Positions 9,521 to 22,582 of a stretch of DNA of 64,000 bases are shown here, piece by piece. Source of the DNA: Candidatus Melainabacteria bacterium (GTDB lineage: Bacteria; Cyanobacteriota; Vampirovibrionia; Gastranaerophilales; Gastranaerophilaceae); NCBI GenBank assembly GCA_022009935.1, contig CP091731.1, positions 248,001-312,000 on the forward strand. Direction: 5' to 3'. The notes under the pieces are model-generated. The model was not told the DNA's origin and did not search any database. It was given only the letters and a program-made list of their open reading frames with translations. Within the stretch, counting starts at the first letter, position 1; each line of letters opens with the position of its first letter. Made by a program: the position numbers and the translations under genes.

Positions 9521-11325
9521 ATGAAAAAAATTGAACTTTTATCACCTGCAAAAAATCTCGAAACTGCTATATGTGCTGTTGATTATGGTGCAGATGCAAT
9601 TTATATAGGTGCAAATTCTTTTGGGGCAAGAGTCAATGCTTCCAATTCTGTTGACGATATTGCTAAAGTTGTTGAATATGCACATAAATTTAATGTTAAA
9701 GTTTACGTGACTATCAATACAATTTTAAACAATGATGAAATAATTGAGGCTCAAAAATTAATAAACGATTTATATAAAATAAAGGTTGATGCAATAATAT
9801 TTCAGGATATGGGTTTGCTTGAACTTGATTTGCCGCCAATAAAACTATTTGCATCAACACAGTGTCATAATATAAGTTGTGAAAAGATTAAATTTCTGGA
9901 GCAATGTGGGGTTTCGCGTGTTATATTGGCTCGTGAGTTATCTTTGGAGCAAATAGAAAATATTTGTAAAAATACAAATTGCGAAATTGAAACATTTGTC
10001 CATGGCGCTTTGTGCGTTTCTTATTCAGGACAGTGCTACTTTAGTGCTTACAATGGAAATAGAAGTGCAAATCGTGGCAATTGTGCTCAAGTTTGTCGCA
10101 AAAATACAATTTATTAAATTCAAAAGGTGAAATTCTTAAAAAGACAAGCATTTATTATCTTTAAAAGATTTTAATGCTTCTGAATATCTTGAAAAATTGA
10201 TTAATGCCGGGGTTACTTCTTTTTTAAAATCGAAGGAAGATTAAAAGATGAAAGCTATATAAAAAACGTTGTTGCTTTTTATCGGCAAAAACTCGACAAA
10301 ATAATACAAAAAGAGTATAGAACATCGTATGGCGAAATAAATTTTGATTTTACTCCGGATATAAATAAAACTTTTAATCGAGGTTATTGCACTTACTTTC
10401 TCTGTGGAAAACGTGATAAAATATCAAATTTTGACAGTCCAAAATCAATTGGTGAAAAAATAGGAATTGTACAATCTGTCAATAAAAATTATTTTATATT
10501 AGATGAAAATTCTTTAAATAATGGTGATGGAATTTGTTTTTATGACGAAAATAAAAATTTAGTCGGTACAAATATTAATAAAGTTATTGATAATAATATT
10601 TATCCCAATAATATTGATAACATTAAAAAAGGTACTACTATATATCGAAATTATGATATTAATTTTGAAAAAACTTTAAAAATAGTCATACTAAACGTAA
10701 AATACCTTGCAACATTACTGTTGAATGTGATGATGACAATTATATAATGACGATTAAAGATAGGTATTTTAGTTACCAAATGATTGTTAAAAATGAGTTT
10801 GAATTGGCAAAAAAAACAACATGAAGCACAAGATACAATAATTAAACAGTTTTTTAAAATCCGGGGAATCAGAATTTATTGTGGATTATGTTTTTGTCAA
10901 TTTGTTTGAATTTCCTTTTATACCTGTTTCAAAATTAAATGAAATTCGTCGTAGACTTTTTGATGAATTTTCAAAATACAGACTTCAAAATTATAAATAT
11001 GAAACAAAAGAAATTTCAAAAACAAATCATCCATATTTGTCTAAAAATATTACGTATAAAGAAAATGTATTTAATGATTTTGCAAAAAAATTCTATAAAA
11101 GGCATGGTGTCCAAAACATTGAAACTGCTTTTTGAAAGCTGTAAACAACAAAACCACAAATATGAACTTATGAGAACAAAACATTGTATTTTAAATGCTT
11201 TAAATTTATGTAAAAAACAAACAAAAACAGATGATACATATTTTTTAATTGATGATAAAAATAAAAGATATGAGCTTGAATTTGACTGTAAAAATTGTGA
11301 AATGGTTATTTTAAATATGGATTAA
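9521..11325 (+). CDS. U32-family protein, RlhA-like RNA hydroxylation factor
   Basis: Starts MKKIELLSPAKNLETAICAVDYGADAIYIG, the classic U32 opening, with the U32 signature EIETFVHGALCVSYSGQCYFS..NRGNCAQVCR including its conserved cysteines. An intermediate domain continues through NAGVTSFKIEGRLKDESYI, and the C-terminal part (about 600 residues in all) ends with LMRTKHCILNALNLC, resembling the end of E. coli RlhA (YdcP), which takes part in prephenate-dependent C2501 hydroxylation of 23S rRNA. The related TrhP lacks that extension, so RlhA-like is the better guess. Frame breaks near 10108, 10140, 10230, 10680, 10820, 10860 and 11130. Ends two bases before the convergent TPR gene. Confidence 0.8.
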
Positions 11326-11327
11326 AT

Positions 11328-12344
11328 TTAGAATTTCAATAAACGTCTTAAATTTTGTTTTATAATTTCAAGTCCATTTTTATCCTCAATATTGTTTAAA
11401 GCATCTTTTAAAATTTTAATAGCATCTTCTTCTTTTGAACTAATTCGTAAACTAAACTTAGATTTAAATAAACTTCAACTGTTTGTTTAGGTTCAAGTTT
11501 TATAGCAAGTTCAAAGTAATATATAGCATCTTCAAATTTATTCAGATGATAACATAAAATACCCATATTATAATTTGCATCAAAAGAGCTCGGGAATGAT
11601 TTTAATGCCACTTGGCAATATTTTTTTGCTTCTTCAAAATTTTTAAGCTTTTTATAGCATTTCATAATGCGATAATTAGCTTCATAGCTTGTTTCGTCAA
11701 AAATAAGAATTTTTTTATAAACTTCAATGGCAAACTCAAGGTAATCAAGATTTAGATTAAATTGTTCATTATATTTTTGTTCAAATGTTGAACCTAGGTT
11801 TAATAAATATTCAAGTGTTTTATAGTCTTTTGGATTAATGGTTTTTAGTATAAGTTCAATGGCTCTGTCAAATTTTTTTTAAATGAGCTAGAACGTATGA
11901 TAACGAAACATAAATATTTATATCTTCTTTTATATTTAGTGTTTTTTCAAAATGTTCAACAGCTTTTTCATAATTTTGAATATTTTCATAACATAAAGCA
12001 ATATTGTAATGTACATCAGGATTTTGCGTATCTGTTTTTAAAAATTTTAAATAATAATTTATGGCTTCATTATATTCCATAGACAGCTGAAGATTTAATG
12101 CATAATTATATAAAGTATCTAAATCGTTAGGACGAATATAATAAGCTTTTGCAAAACATTTTGAAGCTAAAAATATTTTTTTTTCATTGTATAAATCAAG
12201 ACCTTTTTCGTATAACTCTTCAAATGATGCAAAAAATATTGGTGTATCAAGTAGATCTAAAAATTTTAACCATAAAATTTGATAATCCATATTGGATAGA
12301 TTTAAAAATTTGTATTTAGATTTGAGCATATTGAATATATTCAT
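11328..12344 (-). CDS. TPR-repeat protein
   Basis: About 335 residues made mainly of tetratricopeptide repeats: FASKCFAKAYYIRPNDLDTLYNYA-type units, EAINYYLKFLKTDTQNPDVHYNIA, KAVEHFEKTLNIKED, KKYCQVALKSFPSSFDANYN and DAIYYFELAIKLEPKQ. The first 50 residues are a non-repeat cap (KYKFLNLSNMDYQILWLKF). No signal peptide, so probably a cytosolic scaffold with unknown partners. Frame breaks near 11880, 11640 and 11430. Preceded by a promoter giving a leaderless start. Confidence 0.8.
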
Positions 12345-12379
12345 AGTATCATTTTAATATAAATATTAAGTAAGGGCAA
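12345..12379 (-). promoter_or_regulatory. Promoter giving a leaderless TPR mRNA
   Basis: On the minus strand TTGCCC, 17 bases, TAAAAT, six bases (GATACT), ATG at 12344. No ribosome site. Confidence 0.55.
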
Positions 12380-12397
12380 AATTTTAAAGGAACCGAT

Positions 12398-13022
12398 ATG
12401 TACGAGTATTTAAACGGTAAACTTGTTGCTAAGTATAAAAAGTCATATAAAAATGCATATATGGTATTAGATATTAACAATGTCGGATACAAAGTTATAA
12501 CAAATGATAAAATTATAGATGAATTGTGTGACATTGATGAACAAATTAAGATATATATTTCACTAATACATAAAGAAGACCAAATGATATTTTGTGGTTT
12601 TTAAAACGAGAACAAAGAGATATTTTTGATATTTTACAAAGTGTTTCAGGTATTGGTATGAAAGTTGCGTTGGAGTTGCTAAATGAGTTTGATTACCGTG
12701 ATTTAATATCACATGTATTAAATGAAGATTTTAAAACTGTATCAAAAACCAAAGGCGTAGGAACAAAGCTTGCACAAAAATTATCATTGAATTAAAAGAT
12801 AAACTTGTAAATTATACATCAAATGATGAAATCGCAATTATAAACAATGAAGCCAAAGTTGATTTGGGAGAAGTATCACAAGTGTTAATTACTTTAGGAT
12901 ATAATAAAGATGAAATAAACAAAGCTTATGACCAATTGTTGAAAAATAGTCAAAAACATACAGAAGATACAAATGAATTGTTGAAAGAAATATTAAACTA
13001 TCTATCACAAGAAGGGAGATAA
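12398..13022 (+). CDS. ruvA: Holliday junction DNA helicase subunit RuvA
   Basis: Tetrameric junction-binding subunit of the RuvABC branch-migration machine. Domain I OB-fold: MYEYLNGKLVAKY, VLDINNVGYKV, IYISLIHKEDQMIFCGF. Domain II carries two helix-hairpin-helix motifs, SVSGIGMKVALELL and TKGVGTKLAQKIIIELK. The flexible domain III ends VLITLGYNKDEINKAY..LLKEILNYLS. About 207 residues, normal length. AAAGGAACCGAT before the ATG is a good ribosome site. Frame breaks near 12600 and 12782. Six bases separate it from glgA, so they share a transcript. ruvB is not nearby. Confidence 0.92.
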
Positions 13023-13027
13023 ATCGT

Positions 13028-14477
13028 ATGAAAATATTATTCGCATCAAATGAAGTGGCACCTTTTTCAAAAGCAGGTGGCTTGGGTGATGTTATGGGAA
13101 GTTTGCCAAAAGAACTTATAAAAGAAAAAGATGTTGAAATAGCTATATTCACTCCTCTTCACGGTTGTATTGATAAAAATAAATTTAATATAAAAGAGTT
13201 GCCAAATTCAACACTTAGAATTTTATTCGGTCATCAAATGCGAGAATTTAAACTTTACATTGCAAAATTGCCTGATACAAATATAAATGTGTTTTTTGTT
13301 GATTCAATGTATTATTTTGGCTGTTTTAATGAAGTATATCCAAAATGGTTATATCAAGATTATGAGCACGAAAGATACATTGCATTTTCTCAAGCAGTGT
13401 TGGAATATGCAAAATATTTAAACTTCAAACCCGATATTATTCATACAAATGATTGGCACACAGCCATTATGCACAGTTATCTTGTTTCAAATTATAATAT
13501 GGATGAGTTTTATCAAGAAACAAAAACAGTGTTTTCTATTCATAATCTTGCCTACCAAGGTGTGACAGACCCATCAATACTTGATTTTACAAACATGCAA
13601 AAACATCGAGTTTATCACCATTTGGGAATTGAACACTTTGGGCATGTGAACTGGATGAAAGGTGCAATAAATTTTGCTGACAGAATTATTGTTGTATCTC
13701 CAAAATATGCTTCTGAAATTATGACAGACGAATTTGGTGAAGGCATGGATTTTACTTTGCGTTGCGTGTCTTATAAAATACGAGGAATTTTAAACGGCAT
13801 TGACTATAAGGTTTTTAACCCCAAAACAGACAAAGCTTTAATTCAAAACTATGATATAAATTCAATAGAAAAGAAAGAAAAAAATAAAGAAGAAATTTTA
13901 AACATGTTTGGTTTTGAAAATAAAGATAAAGAAAGACCGCTCATTGCCGTCATTTCAAGACTTGTGAACCAAAAAGGTTTAAATTTAATACGTGATATGG
14001 AATACGAACTTCAAAAACTTAACGCAAATTTTATAATACTTGGTTCCGGCGATAAGGACTTGGAAAATTTATTTATTTGGCTTTCTAATAATACTCAAAA
14101 TGTAAGAGCACAAATTGGTTATAACGAACAATTGGCTCACAAAATATATGGAGCTTCTGATATGTTTTTAATGCCTTCAAAATTTGAACCTTGCGGTTTA
14201 GGTCAACTTATTGCCATGAGATATGGAAGTTTGCCAATTGTACGTGCTGTTGGCGGGCTTGATAATACAGTTGTAGGTTATCCTCTGGACAATTCAACCG
14301 GTTTCAAGTTTTGGAGATTTAACGGATATGACATCTTGATGCAATAAGATGTGCTTTAAGTGTCTATAATGATAAATTTACTTTAAATGCAATGAGAAAA
14401 TCAGCAATGGAAGCTGATTTCACATAGGCAAAAGTGCAAAAGAATACTTAAAAGTTTATCAAGAGCTAAAACCTTAA
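13028..14477 (+). CDS. glgA: Glycogen (starch) synthase, ADP-glucose type
   Basis: GT5 glucosyltransferase elongating alpha-1,4-glucan from ADP-glucose. Shows the N-terminal donor loop ASNEVAPFSKAGGLGDVMG, TNDWHTA, FSIHNLAYQG, the GILNGIDYKVFNP segment, the GT-B domain start PLIAVISRLVNQKGLNLI, and the sugar-nucleotide motif PSKFEPCGLGQLIAMRYG. About 480 residues as expected. Frame breaks near 14340 and 14425, both in the last 50 codons. GAAGGGAGATAA upstream serves as ribosome site. Implies glycogen storage; the GH13 gene 5 kb away may act on the same polymer. Confidence 0.95.
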
Positions 14478-14496
14478 TAAAGAAATAAGTTATTAC

Positions 14497-15098
14497 TTAT
14501 TGTTTTTCAACAACTTCCGATGCTACATCATTGTTTTTGGAAGTTATTGTTATTTTGTGTCTTTTTTTGTACAAAACAACAAAAAACAGAATAATAACAA
14601 CGGTTACAGCAAAAATGATAAGTTCAATATATTGTTTAACAGCTTCACCAAAGAACATCAAAACAAGACTTACAATGAAAAAACGCATGCCACGTCCAAC
14701 GACACTTGCAAGAGTAAATTGCCAAAAATTCATATTTAAAATGCCACTTGCAATAGTGAAAACTTTATAAGGGATGGGCGTGAAAGCAGCAAAAGAACAG
14801 CAACTGCACCATATTTATTGTATAAAGTTTCAACTTTTTCAAACTGAGCATGTTTATTGCGGAATAAAAAATTAAAAATAGGACGCCCACCAAATTTACC
14901 TATGAAATATCCGACAATTCCTCCAAAAGCAGAAGCAATAGTGCAAACAAAAGCATAAAACAATGCTTTTTTAGGATTTGCTAAATCAAGTATTATAAGC
15001 AAAAAATCCGGAGGTGGCACAAGGAAAAAGCTTTCAACAAATGAATTAATTGCAAGTCCCAAAGTCCCAAGTTGTCTATAAAATTCAATATCAAACAT
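14497..15098 (-). CDS. DedA/VTT-family membrane protein (YqaA-like)
   Basis: Integral membrane protein of the SNARE-associated/VTT family, whose members act in membrane lipid homeostasis and flipping. Key block: FVESFFLVPPPDFLLIILDL followed by AFVCTIASAFGGIVGYFIGKFGG, then a YGAVAVLLLL..FTPIPYKVFTIASGIL segment and TM helices ending in a cytosolic basic tail. About 200 residues, normal for YqaA-type. The start at 15098 is preferred over one 12 codons earlier because GAGAG lies upstream. One frame break near 14790. Convergent with glgA, 19 bases apart. Confidence 0.85.
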
Positions 15099-15195
15099 TT
15101 TTAAAAAACTCTCATAAAAAATAACAAATAACATTTAGAAAATATCATAAAACAAAAGAAAAGTCGATTTTTTGTAACATAAAATAAATAATATA

Positions 15196-15223
15196 TTACA
15201 AAATAAGAAAAATGTGATAGAAT
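15196..15223 (+). promoter_or_regulatory. Predicted ilvC promoter
   Basis: TTACAA, 16 bases, TAGAAT, about 45 bases before the ATG, which has AAAGGAG upstream. No leader-peptide attenuator is visible. Confidence 0.45.
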
Positions 15224-15268
15224 AAACTAAATAAGCTTGAGCATGTATTTTGGAAAGGAGATAAAATC

Positions 15269-16304
<1,036 letters not shown>

Positions 16305-16318
16305 TTGTCGTAAAACTT

Positions 16319-16349
16319 TAAAAACGGGCTTTTTAAGCCCGTTTTTTTT
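16319..16349 (+). terminator. Rho-independent terminator after ilvC
   Basis: AAAACGGGCTT pairs with AAGCCCGTTTT around a short T loop, followed by a T run. Confidence 0.9.
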
Positions 16350-16461
16350 ATTTATATACTTTATGTAAAGATTTGTAACAATTTCTTTAAAAACTAACAA
16401 ATTTTTTTTTAGGAGCGTTATATAAGTGTATTGTTCTAATGGTTATAGATGGAAAAAATAG

Positions 16462-17500
16462 ATGAATAATTTATCATTAGTGAGTTTAAATAATAAAAGT
16501 TTTGGAGCGTCGCTCGGTGACCGCAGTAAAAGTGGCAGAAAAGAAACAAGAGAGCAAGAAATCCAAGAAGCAAGTGATTGTATTGTTGAAAATACGTTCA
16601 AAAACAGAGCAAAAATCTCAGCAGATAGAGTTATAAATGCTTTTACAATATATCCGGCCAAGGGTTTAAAAGGAGATAAAAATTCTAACTTTTATGAATT
16701 TTTAGCTATGGGAACCGTACCATATATTTTGGGTAGCGCATCTTTAATGGCTATTTCACCAATAGCAAAATATTATGATAAGCATGGTTCAAAACAAGCT
16801 TCGAAATATTGTAATGCATTTGCATTAGGTGTTTTGGCTTATGGTGTATTAAAAATGTTTCTAAAAACTTTATTAAAAAACCTGTAAAATGGATAACAGG
16901 TGTTGATGTTGATTTACCTTATAAAAAAGTTGTTCGTGATTTGCCAAGTACAAGTGATGGCAAAGTAAATGCTAATATTGAATACCACAAAGTTTTTTGA
17001 AAGTGCTGATTTTACAAGAACTGATTTACTTTATGATTATGACAAATATGGTAAGAAAAGAGGTTCTTATTATGATTATATTGCTCAAAAAAATGGATTA
17101 GGTAAAAACTTAAATGCATCAGACCAAATTGTAAAACCATTTATACATAAAGTAGTTGTAAAAGAACGTATTGCAGAAACTTGGTCAAGTTATGCTTGGG
17201 CTATACTTGGAGTTGGATTATGTATGCAAAATTCTACAAAAGAGTTTTTTTGGGCTTAAACCAACTGCAAAAGGAATACAAAAAATGGCTCCCAGCAATG
17301 TTTGGGGAAAAACTAAAAAATTGGCAAGTACGTTAGTTGAAAGTTTTAAAGAAATGCATTCTAAAAAAGCTGGTAAAGCATTGATTTATACAGCTATTGC
17401 TTCAACAATTTTGGGTAATATTATTTCAGTAACGAATAATAAACCTAAAAAATCAAAAAATGAAATTAATTTAAATAATAAGGATAGTGTGGTGTGCTAG
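16462..17500 (+). CDS. Tagged multi-pass membrane protein, paralogue of the next gene
   Basis: About 345 residues. N-terminus MNNLSLVSLNNKSFGASLGDRSKSG carries the Phe-Gly motif at residues 14-15 and no signal peptide. Hydrophobic segments: AMGTVPYILGSASLMAISPIA, ALGVLAYGVLKM, YAWAILGVGLCMQ, and a C-terminal TM (ALIYTAIASTILGNIISV) followed by a Lys/Asn-rich tail. The middle holds GVDVDLPYKK and DLLYDYDKYGKKRGSYYDYIAQKNGLG, which match GVNVRQKYED and the DLYS/YDKMAQKMGIP block of the next gene. Frame breaks near 16860, 16975 and 17258. No known family recognised. First gene of a three-gene run ending with a glycosidase. Confidence 0.65.
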
Positions 17501-17501
17501 T

Positions 17502-19955
17502 ATGGTAAATTCATTAGGCGGGATTTCAAATATAAATAATTCAAATAATTCCATGTCAATGGGTAATAAAAGGAGTTAATGTTTCTAAAAAAGTAAAACC
17601 ATTAAAACCTAAAGGAAGATTAATTGGAAAAACTGAATGGGTTGGTCAAAGTGCTTAGTTAGAGATATTAAAGCTATTGGTAAAGGTATAAAAGGTGAAG
17701 CTAACGATTATGAATTAGGCAGACAAAATGATTTAGCTATGACTGTTGGTTCTTATGGGTTAGCAACATATTTATCAACAAAAACTCCAACAACAAAAGG
17801 AAAAATAATGGAATTTGTCGGAGCTTCAGTTTTTTTAGGAATGATGAAATTATGGCCAAAAATTGCTTTTCAATATCCTTTGGAAGCAAAATATGGTGTA
17901 AATGTTCGTCAAAAGTATGAAGACAGTTATGGTCGTATTAAAGAATTTTACCAAGATTCACAATATACTCCTTGGGATTTATACAGCCAAAAGATTACGA
18001 TAAAATGGCTCAAAAAATGGGAATTCCGGCAAATACAAAAAATAAAAATGAAAAAGTACAAGAAAAAAGCACACGATATCGCATTACAAGCTAATACATG
18101 GTGGATGTTAACAGCAGGGTTTGCTTCAGGAATTGGAACACCTCTTTTATGCAATCAACTTGAAAAACCTGTTGCCGCATTGGCTCAATGGATTGACTTA
18201 AGCGTTGCAAAATCTGCATTAGACAAAGTTAAAATTGTATCTGTCACAAAAGATTATAAACCTCAAAATACAAAAGCATTAAAAAACTTGCAAGCAGTAT
18301 TAAATGATAATAAAATCTTATCTTCAGAAGTTGTTGATAAACTTGCAGATATTCTTATTCTTGTTGGTAAAGATGAAAAAGCCGACACAACAATTATTGA
18401 CGCAATGAAAAAACAAATACAAACATTAGGCTCAAAGAAAACTTTTGATGCTAAAAATGTTTTAGATTATTTTAAAAACCCTAAAGAAAGTTCTAATTTT
18501 AATTCTCACAATTTAAAAGATTTAATTACAAAATATGAAATAGATTTATCAAAAATTGATACTTCAAAAATAAAATCAAGTGATGATTTTTTTAGAAGCT
18601 TTAAAAACAGCAGCAAAAGATAAGAAAAAATCATTTGATGGAAAAAATATTGATGATACATTCCGACCGATTTTGAAAAAATTGGAACCAATGTTTAATA
18701 CATTTGCAATTGATGATGAATTCAAAAACAGTATTACAGATTTATTTAATAGAATGGATGCAGTTCGAACAAATCAAAAACATTTATTTAAGTTTTATCA
18801 AAAAACAGTCGGTGATGTTGAGGGGTCGGTACTTGCAAATCAAGCTAATAAATTTAGTGATGAGTTCATTAAAGCTTTAGGAATAAAGGGAAAAGATTTA
18901 AAAGCAGCTTCTAAAAATGACACTGTTGCTCGAGAAATTATTACAAAATATATGAAAGAAGCTGCTAAAGATGAGAAAAAATACAAAAATGTAATTGAAA
19001 CCCTTTCAAAATACAAAACGGTTTGCTTGAAGCACTTGATGAAGATTTATTGAAAAAATATGCTTCAAAAGTTGAAGAAGGTAGTAAAGTTTTTGGTAAA
19101 GATGGTAAGTTTTCAATTATAGAACAACATTTTCTTGGTAATAATACATCATTAGATGGTTCACAATTGAAGAACTATCAATCACAACTTGCTCGTCGTA
19201 TTGAAGGCATTCAAGCTTATTTTGCAAAGCCGATTATTGCACTTGATGTTTTCCATCGTATGGAAACAGGTGATTTGAAAAATCAATGGAAAGAACTTCA
19301 AAAAGCCGATGTTAATTTACAAAATGTAAAGTACGATGACGTACAAAAGATTGTTACTGAAATGTTTACTAAAAATGATAAAATATCTGCTTATTCGACA
19401 AAACATGGTATAGATAAAAAATCATTATATCAAGCTATATATAAACTTGTTTATCCAACTGGAGCATTGAAAGATAAAACTATAGAAGAAACTCTTGAAG
19501 AAGTGGCTAAAAAAAGGTACAAAATCAAATATAGATGTTTATAAAAAAATGTTATCAAAAGATACAATTGCAGCACTAGGTGGAGAAAATAGTAAGGTAT
19601 TACAGATTTTAAGTGATATTTCAACAAAAATTAATTACTGGTTAGGTTGCGGAAAAGACCAATTGAATCAAATTGCATAACTCAAAAAGATTTTGGTTCT
19701 AAAGTTAATGGAAATATTTTTTCAAAAGATGACCTAGCTTCCCAATCTTTAGAAAGATTGTTGTCTGATACTGCAAAAAGAAAAAGAAATACTAAAATAT
19801 GGTCAAGCGTTATGATAGGAACTACAATTGCAACTATAGCAACAACACTTATTGCTTTATTGACAATTGGTAAAACTTCTAAATCTGAGCCCAAAAATTT
19901 AAATAATAAAAAGAAAATTCCAAAGGAGTGGTTGCATGATGATAAAAAATATTAA
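17502..19955 (+). CDS. Very large helical membrane protein, paralogue of the preceding gene
   Basis: About 815 residues once seven frame breaks are bridged (near 17570, 17660, 18000-18050, 18590, 19020, 19510, 19670). Asn/Ser-rich N-terminus (MVNSLGGISNINNSNNS) without a clear Phe-Gly motif, then TGK-like basic sequence, hydrophobic segments LAMTVGSYGLATYL, VGASVFLGMMKL and WWMLTAGFASGIGTPLLC, and a long helical middle of roughly 500 residues, rich in Lys/Asp, without recognisable domains. Near the C-terminus SSVMIGTTIATIATTLIALL is a TM helix followed by a Lys/Asn tail (NLNNKKKIPKEW). It starts one base after the previous stop and overlaps the glycosidase gene by 20 bases. Function unknown. 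Confidence 0.6.
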
Positions 19956-21766
19956 TAACTTTTATGTTAACCAAATGAATTCTGTAAATTTCGGAAGTTC
20001 TACAAGTAAGAATGATAAAAAACAAAAACAAAACTATATCATCAAATGCAATGACAACTCCAAGCATTTCATCACAACAGGTTGTATCAAATATAGTTGC
20101 AGGTCAAAAAGCAATTGATAAACAAAAAAACAACAAGGTGTTGATAAAACAACACAAGTTCAACAATCACAAAAAACAAATGAAGTTACTCCTTATAAAA
20201 ATACATTAAAACAGATTTTCATAATAATGATGTGAAATTGATGGGTATTGTGGTTCGTACATTCAATGCAAAAGATAAAGATGGAAATGAACTTATTGAT
20301 GCAGGTGAAGAGTCCGGTACTTTTTTAAATGCTATAGAAAGACTTGATGAGATAAAAGATTTAGGTATAAATACACTACACATTTTGCCACCTCATCCGA
20401 TTGGCAGAAAACAAGCAATGGGAACAGCAGGTTCTTTGTATTCTCCACTTGATTTTTTACAACTTGACCCTATGCTTGATGACCCTAATGACCCTCGTGA
20501 TGTAAAAGAAGAATGTAAAGAATTTATTAAAGAGTGTCATAAACGTGGAATTAAAGTTATGTTTGACTTGCCAAGTTGTTCATCTTATGAACTATTTCTA
20601 AATAGGCCTGAATTGATGGCTATTGATGAAAAAGGTGTGGCAATTACCCCTCAAGGTTGGAACGATATAAGAATGTTCCAACCGTTTGAAGACCAGACAA
20701 AAAGAACCTTAAATCCGCATTTGCTTCAAATGCATAAAGATTATATTGATATGTTAGTTGACTTAGGTGTAGATGGTGTTCGAGCTGATGTTTCACGTGC
20801 TAAACCAACAGAGTTTTGGGACATAATTATCCCTTATTCAAGACAAAAAGACCCTGAATTTGGTTGGTTAGCTGAAACTTATACTTATGAAGATGCATCT
20901 CCACAGTTAAATATGGAAAAAGATAGACCTGAAGATGCTCTTCGTGCAGGATTTGATTCATATTATGGTCAATATCACATTTTTCACGAATGGACAAAAG
21001 CTAGTGAACTTGTTGACTATGTCGTTGAAAATCTTGAAATGACTAAAAAATTAAAACCAAACAAATCATTAATAGGCTCATTTGGAACTCACGATGATAT
21101 TTCAATTATGTATCGTGGCGGTGCAAAGTTCACTAATTTAGTTTCAGGTTTGCAAGCTGTTTTACCTATGACAAACCCCTACATAATTGACGGATATCAA
21201 TCAGGTGATTATTATGATTATTCATACCGTGATAAATTGGCAGCTACTACATTTACTGATTCAAACACTTATGTAGCTCACGCTGGCAAATTAGATATCT
21301 TCAACTTATCTCGTAAACCAGGTGGTGAACATCCTGAAATTGGTGAATTTTTCTCAAAAGCAATGAAAATGAGAGACGAAAATAAAGATGTAATTACTAA
21401 AGGCTCTTTTATTCCTTTACAAAAAGAAAGGTGATATTAATGACCAAATCATCACATTTGCTCGTCATTATAAAGGTAAAACATTACTTGTTATTGCAAA
21501 TAGAGATGTTAACAACAGAGAAACAGGCATTGTCAAAGTTCCAGGTTTAAAGAAAAGCCAAAAACTTGTAAATCTATTACCTTCAATTGATGAACCAAGT
21601 AAATTCCAAGTTGAAAACGGTCAAATAAAATGTGATTTAGGTACTGCTCGAGTTCACGTTTTTGAAATAGATACTCCTAAAATTGAAAAAAGCGGTCTTA
21701 AAGTTTATAGACAAAACCAAAAGTTTAGACCGAGAAGAAGCGAGCTTGAAAAAAGATATATGCTAA
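19936..21766 (+). CDS. GH13 alpha-amylase-family glycosidase with N-terminal tag
   Basis: Acts on alpha-glucan. N-terminus MMIKNINNFYVNQMNSVNFGSS carries the Phe-Gly motif, then about 80 Gln/Lys-rich linker residues. The barrel starts MGIVVRTFNAKDKDGN; ERLDEIKDLGINTLHILPPHP; nucleophile Asp in DGVRADVSRAK (near residue 285); general acid Glu in GWLAETYTYE (near 313); stabiliser Asp in GSFGTHDD (near 386). The C-terminal beta domain includes LLVIANRDVNNRE. No signal peptide. AAGGAG before the ATG. Breaks near 20030, 20130, 20215, 21425 and 21750; a single A loss near 21750 puts the stop at the terminator stem, otherwise the frame runs to 21809. Precise specificity cannot be read from the sequence. 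Confidence 0.85.
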
Positions 21767-21788
21767 GAAAGCATATATCTTTTTTTTA
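21749..21788 (+). terminator. Rho-independent terminator after the GH13 gene
   Basis: AAAGATATATGCT pairs with AGCATATATCTTT around AAGA, followed by a T run. It ends the three-gene run that starts at 16462. Confidence 0.85.
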
Positions 21789-21831
21789 TTTTCATGTTAT
21801 TATAACGTGATATATAAAATAGGAGAAAAAT

Positions 21832-22571
21832 ATGTTTAATATTTCACACGATAATATAGATAGACATAAATTAATTATTATAACTTTAATTTTAGCCATA
21901 ACAATGATTGAATGCACTCAAACAATAGCTGACAAAATCGGTAATATTAAAGGAATTACAGTCACAGGTTCTTCCTCTAAAATTGTTACATCTGATAGCG
22001 CCAGTTTGTCTTTTGATATATCAACCAAGGCACTCAGCAAAATGCTGCTTACAAAACTATTTCAAGCCAATTGCCACAAGTTATTAACTATTTAACAGAA
22101 ACAGGTTTTTCAAAAGATGACATTGATATAAAACCTCAAAACGGTTATGAAACATATAAATATGCTCAAACAGGGTTATGACAAATGAAGTTTCACATTA
22201 CAATTTGTCACAAAATATTACTGTTAATTCAAAAGATGTTCAAAAAAATCAAAACACTTTCAAATGATTTGGCTAAATTAATTGACAAAGGAATAAATAT
22301 AAATGTATACGAACCTCAGTATTTTTATTCAAAGCTTGCCGATGATAAGGTAGTTTTGTTGAAAGAGGCTTCAGTGGATGCAAAAGAAAGAGCTTCTGCT
22401 ATGCTTAAAGCAACAAATAACCGTGTTGGAAAAATAAATTCTGTTAAAATGGGGGTTTTTCAAATTACACCTGTTGATTCAAACAATGTATCTGATATGG
22501 GAATAAACGATACAACATCCATTGACAAAAAGATAACATCTGTAGTTAATGTTGTTTTTGAAATTAAATAA
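21832..22571 (+). CDS. SIMPL (DUF541) domain exported protein
   Basis: N-terminal hydrophobic segment (LIIITLILAITMIECTQTIA) is a signal anchor or signal peptide. The SIMPL domain begins GNIKGITVTGSSSKIVTSDSASLSFDI, continues VINYLTETGFSKDDIDIKPQ, and ends KERASAMLKATNNRVGKINSVKMG..VVNVVFEIK, the usual 230-250 residue layout. These periplasmic or surface proteins have no settled biochemical role. AGGAGAAAAAT precedes the ATG. Frame breaks near 22050, 22175 and 22235. Convergent with folD, 11 bases apart. Confidence 0.8.
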
Positions 22572-22582
22572 CTTTAAAAAAG

